This document shows positions 5,760 to 8,298 of a stretch of DNA of 8,298 bases, one piece after another. Source of the stretch: an uncultured Collinsella sp. (GTDB taxonomy: Bacteria > Actinomycetota > Coriobacteriia > Coriobacteriales > Coriobacteriaceae); NCBI GenBank assembly GCA_900547025.1, contig UREZ01000078.1, positions 1 to 8,298 of the forward strand. The letters run 5' to 3'. The translations under genes were made by a program, and so were the position numbers. Position 1 is the stretch's first letter, and each line of letters begins with the position of its first letter. A model generated the notes under the pieces. The model had not been told where the DNA came from, did not search any database, and was given only the letters and a program-made list of their open reading frames with translations.

Positions 5760-6245
5760 ATGTGTGCCGCAAGCAAAAAGAGCAAGACGCAGCAACTCAA
5801 GGAACGCTGGGAAGACGGCGAGCTCGACTGCGGGGCGATGACGCCCGAGTTTATCAAGGGGCTCAGTCCCCGCGAGCTCGGCATGCTGGGCGAGCTGATC
5901 ACCATCGATTACTTTAACGAGCGTGGATACACCTTGTTGGAGCAGGGCTATCGTTGCATTGAGGGCGAAGCCGATCTGGTGCTGCTCGATGAGCTCGACG
6001 ATGTCGTGGTGATGGCCGAGGTCAAGACGAGACGCGTCGCCCTGGATTGCGCCACGCGGGTCTTTCCCGAGGAGGCCGTGGACGCCCAAAAGCAGCGTCG
6101 GTATCGTCGTATCGCAAGTTGCTATCTCATGGAGCACTATCCTCTCAGGTCGATTCGATTCGATGCCGTGGGCGTCACCATCCGCGGCGGGCATATCGCT
6201 GAGATCGAGCACCAGTACAATGCATTCGATTGGCAGGTGTCGTGA
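5760..6245 (+). CDS. yraN: YraN family (UPF0102) putative endonuclease
   Basis: A 161-residue protein of a widespread family with a restriction-endonuclease-like fold. Its cellular role is not settled, and the genes commonly sit beside rnhB, comM and dprA. Seen family features are LGMLGELITIDYFNERGY, GEADL with E70 and D72, and AEVK with E87 and K89. Together these make the PD-(D/E)xK-type metal site, followed by a KQRRYRRIA helix and IRFDAVGV. About 40 residues precede the conserved core, more than the usual roughly 120-residue family member has. The start ATG 5760 is set by AAAGGAGA ending 5 nt upstream. Its stop overlaps the comM start by 1 nt (TGATG), which indicates translational coupling. 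Confidence 0.88.
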   Translation: MCAASKKSKTQQLKERWEDGELDCGAMTPEFIKGLSPRELGMLGELITIDYFNERGYTLLEQGYRCIEGEADLVLLDELDDVVVMAEVKTRRVALDCATRVFPEEAVDAQKQRRYRRIASCYLMEHYPLRSIRFDAVGVTIRGGHIAEIEHQYNAFDWQVS

Positions 6246-7768
6246 TGGCGTTAGAGACGTTTGCCGTACACGCGGCCTGTATCCGCGGCGTCGAGGCAAT
6301 TCCCGTCACCGTCGAGGTCTCGCTTGCCGGTGGCGTTCCGGGCATCCAGATGCTCGGCATTCCGAGTATGGAGGTGATGGAGTCGCGCGGGCGTATCAGG
6401 TGCGCCATGCGCTCGGCCGGCTTCGAGATCCCTCGATCTGGCATTACCGTCAACCTGGCACCCGGCGATATCCGTAAAACTGGCAGCGGTTTTGACCTGC
6501 CGATTGCCATCGCGGTTCTGGCGGCCGATGGGCAGATTCCCCGTGACAACCTCGATCGCTGCCTTATCGCAGGTGAGCTTGGTCTGGACGGCACGGTGCT
6601 GCCCGTCAAGGGCGAGGTGGCGTTTCAGCTGTTGGCGCGCGACATGGGGCTTTCCTTTATCGCCGGCAGGTCCGATCAACATGTCCCGCTTGCGGGTGTT
6701 GACTGCGGGTTTATCGACCACCTATCTCAGCTTGCCCACGGCATGGGGGATGCCGCACGGCATTACCTGGATTCTGAAGTGCTCGAGGCGACCTTTGAGC
6801 CCGAGCTCGATTATGCCGACGTGCTGGGGCAGGAGGTCGCCAAACGTGGCATGGCGCTTGCGGCCGCCGGCGAGCTCGGCCTACTCATGATCGGCTCGCC
6901 CGGTTCGGGCAAGACCATGCTTGCGCGGCGCATGACGGGCATTTTGCCCGAGCTTTCTCTCGAGGATCAGCAAGAGGCACTGTGCATCCATTCGGTCTTG
7001 GGCGAGAACATCGATGGACTGCTTGCGGGGCATCGCCCCTTCCGCAGCCCGCATCACAGCATTTCGACCGCGGGACTCATCGGCGGCGGGCGTCCGGTGC
7101 ATCCGGGCGAAATTAGCCTGGCTCATGGCGGCGTGCTCTTTTTGGACGAGCTTGCCGAGTTTCCCACGGGTGTGCTGCAGACGCTGCGTCAGCCCATCGA
7201 GCGCGGCTATGTGAGGATCGTACGCGTCGACGGGGCCTTTACCTTCCCGTCGCGCTTTCAGCTGCTGGCTGCGAGCAATCCCTGCCCCTGCGGTTTTTTG
7301 GGCGATCGCGAGGTACCGTGTCGCTGCTCGGCGGCGATGGTCGAGCGCTATCGGTCTAAACTGCGCGGCCCTTTGGCCGACCGTATCGACATGATGATCG
7401 ATGTGACCCGTCCCGACCCCCAGGTGATTATCGAGGGAGCGGAGGGCATGTCGTCGGCCGAGTTACGTGACTACGTTGTGCGCGGTCGCGCCTTTCGCGC
7501 CTGGCGCGAGTCCCGTATGGACGATGCGGATGCCGAGGCCGAGGATGATGAGACGCGGTCCATTGACGGCGTCGTTTCGACCTTTGAGCTCGATGATGCG
7601 GCGGAGAAGTGTGTGCTCGGCCTGTCGAAGCGCACGCATCTCACGGGCCGCGGCATCGTGCGCCTGGTTCGCATTGCGCGCACGATCGCAGATGTCGCCG
7701 AGAGCGAGCAAGTGACGCAGGACCACGTGCTCGAGGCGGCGATGTATCAGGGAAGGAGGGACCAATGA
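6245..7768 (+). CDS. comM: ComM-type Mg-chelatase-like AAA+ ATPase
   Basis: A 507-residue protein of the YifB/ComM family. In studied bacteria ComM is a hexameric helicase that moves branch points during integration of transforming DNA. Residues about 1-180 form the ChlI/Lon-C-like N-terminal domain (ETFAVHAACIRGVEAIPVTVEV, FDLPIAIAVLAADG). The AAA+ core has Walker A GSPGSGKT (217-224), a RSPHHSIS segment, Walker B VLFLDE (D301, E302), and a sensor segment LLAASNPCPCG. That segment opens the family's Cys cluster (CPCG...CRC). A C-terminal Mg-chelatase-type helical domain follows (LTGRGIVRLVRIARTIAD). An acidic stretch (about residues 424-436) lies just before it. The start ATG 6245 overlaps the yraN stop. 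A GTG at 6242 is the alternative. The Shine-Dalgarno is weak, so coupling to yraN is likely. The stop overlaps the dprA start by 4 nt. Confidence 0.94.
   Translation: MALETFAVHAACIRGVEAIPVTVEVSLAGGVPGIQMLGIPSMEVMESRGRIRCAMRSAGFEIPRSGITVNLAPGDIRKTGSGFDLPIAIAVLAADGQIPRDNLDRCLIAGELGLDGTVLPVKGEVAFQLLARDMGLSFIAGRSDQHVPLAGVDCGFIDHLSQLAHGMGDAARHYLDSEVLEATFEPELDYADVLGQEVAKRGMALAAAGELGLLMIGSPGSGKTMLARRMTGILPELSLEDQQEALCIHSVLGENIDGLLAGHRPFRSPHHSISTAGLIGGGRPVHPGEISLAHGGVLFLDELAEFPTGVLQTLRQPIERGYVRIVRVDGAFTFPSRFQLLAASNPCPCGFLGDREVPCRCSAAMVERYRSKLRGPLADRIDMMIDVTRPDPQVIIEGAEGMSSAELRDYVVRGRAFRAWRESRMDDADAEAEDDETRSIDGVVSTFELDDAAEKCVLGLSKRTHLTGRGIVRLVRIARTIADVAESEQVTQDHVLEAAMYQGRRDQ
7754..7759 (+). promoter_or_regulatory. 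Ribosome binding site of dprA
   Basis: AGGAGG lies inside the last codons of comM. Two consecutive ATG codons follow, at 7765 (5-nt spacing) and 7768 (8-nt spacing), so the start is uncertain by one codon. No site or start further upstream in this frame is needed to explain the gene. Confidence 0.75.
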
Positions 7769-8298
7769 TGGCAGAGGGGACCTTTGAGCTGCATCCAGGT
7801 GATGCGTTGTTTCCCGAGACTGTTTTGGAGCTTTCTGATGTACCCCAGACGCTCTATGTGCGCGGCAACCCCGAGGTGCTTTCGACGCCCGCGCTCTCCA
7901 TCATCGGCGCGCGCAAAGCCTCGCCGTATGGTCTTGCCGTGGCAGAGCTTGCGGCAAAGGTGGCGGTCGAGGCGGGCGTGACGGTAGTTTCGGGCGGCGC
8001 GGTCGGTTGTGACCAGGCCTCGGGTTGGGCTGCGGTCAACGCCGGCGGCAAACACGTTGTGGTGCTGGGGACGGGCGCCGACGTGGTCTACCCGCGTTCG
8101 AGCGCGGGGCTAATTATGCGCACGCTCGATACGGGTGGCGCGGTCGTGTCGATCTCTCCGTGGGGCATGGTTCCGCGCAAGTTTGCCTTTCCGCGCCGGA
8201 ATCGCGTGATCGCGGCCCTATCGCAAGCCCTCTTTGTATCCGAGGCGGGTATGCCTTCCGGGACGTTTTCCACAGCCGAGGCTGCTATGGATTTGGGG
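7765..8298 (+). CDS. dprA: DprA/Smf family DNA-processing protein (3' end outside window)
   Basis: DprA binds incoming single-stranded DNA and loads RecA during natural transformation. The 178 visible codons hold the extended Rossmann fold: LYVRGN (30-35), SIIGARKASPYG (45-56), VSGGAVGCD (75-83), VVVLGTGADVVYPRS (98-112), FPRRNRVIAALS (142-153) and VSEAGMPSGTFSTAEAA (158-174). These are the family's nucleotide/ssDNA-binding motifs. Two departures are visible. Only about 30 residues precede LYVRGN, where most DprA proteins carry a further SAM-like N-terminal domain. Also, the usual D-x-x-A-H after the SG motif reads DQASG, so the His is missing. The gene overlaps comM by 4 nt (ATGA) and is translated from the same operon. 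The family assignment is firm. Whether it is the main transformation DprA or a divergent copy is open. Confidence 0.9.
   Translation, partial: MMAEGTFELHPGDALFPETVLELSDVPQTLYVRGNPEVLSTPALSIIGARKASPYGLAVAELAAKVAVEAGVTVVSGGAVGCDQASGWAAVNAGGKHVVVLGTGADVVYPRSSAGLIMRTLDTGGAVVSISPWGMVPRKFAFPRRNRVIAALSQALFVSEAGMPSGTFSTAEAAMDLG

Noticed and set aside
5707..5841. A small gene of 44 codons before and inside yraN (MKSALIIGAMQC)
   Set aside because: It has no ribosome binding site, overlaps yraN in another frame, and its second half has the Ser/Arg composition of a shadow frame.
4728..6299. Long reverse-strand open frame of about 520 codons across rnhB, its terminator and yraN
   Set aside because: It lies opposite two clear genes and two terminators, is rich in His/Arg/Ala/Leu as antisense frames of GC-rich genes are, and has no recognisable family motif.

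Overview
The window looks like chromosomal DNA from a high-GC Gram-positive bacterium, most likely a gut actinobacterium of the class Coriobacteriia (Collinsella-like). This is inferred from the GC-rich codon use, strong AGGAGG-type ribosome binding sites, the housekeeping gene types and their order. No marker in the window fixes the species. All supported genes are on the + strand.

Layout. (1) 2-1276: the C-terminal half of pyruvate, phosphate dikinase (ppdK), closed by a GC-rich hairpin terminator. (2) 1391-4198: a 935-residue secreted protein. Its middle part (about residues 275-540) has the features of an aerolysin-family beta-pore-forming module. It is followed by two Ig-like beta domains, an Ala/Ser/Thr-rich linker and a helical tail. 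This is the unusual gene of the window. (3) 4347-4688: ribosomal protein L19 (rplS), with its own sigma-70-like promoter, a hairpin in its leader and a textbook terminator. (4) 4782-5570: RNase HII (rnhB), beginning only about 30 bases after that terminator and followed by its own strong terminator. (5) 5760-8298 and beyond: a tightly packed yraN-comM-dprA operon with 1-nt and 4-nt overlaps. dprA runs off the end of the window.

How the parts fit. The rplS-rnhB-yraN-comM-dprA block is a conserved type of neighbourhood for translation, genome maintenance and DNA uptake. ComM is a helicase that extends integration of incoming single-stranded DNA. DprA loads RecA on that DNA. YraN is a nuclease-fold protein of unclear role that often travels with them. 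PpdK is central carbon metabolism, interconverting phosphoenolpyruvate and pyruvate. The aerolysin-like gene sits alone between ppdK and rplS with no adjacent immunity, secretion or regulatory gene. It therefore looks like an accessory insertion into a housekeeping region.

There is no sign of tRNA, rRNA, CRISPR, insertion sequences or prophage. The intergenic stretches hold three good intrinsic terminators, one good promoter and one leader hairpin.
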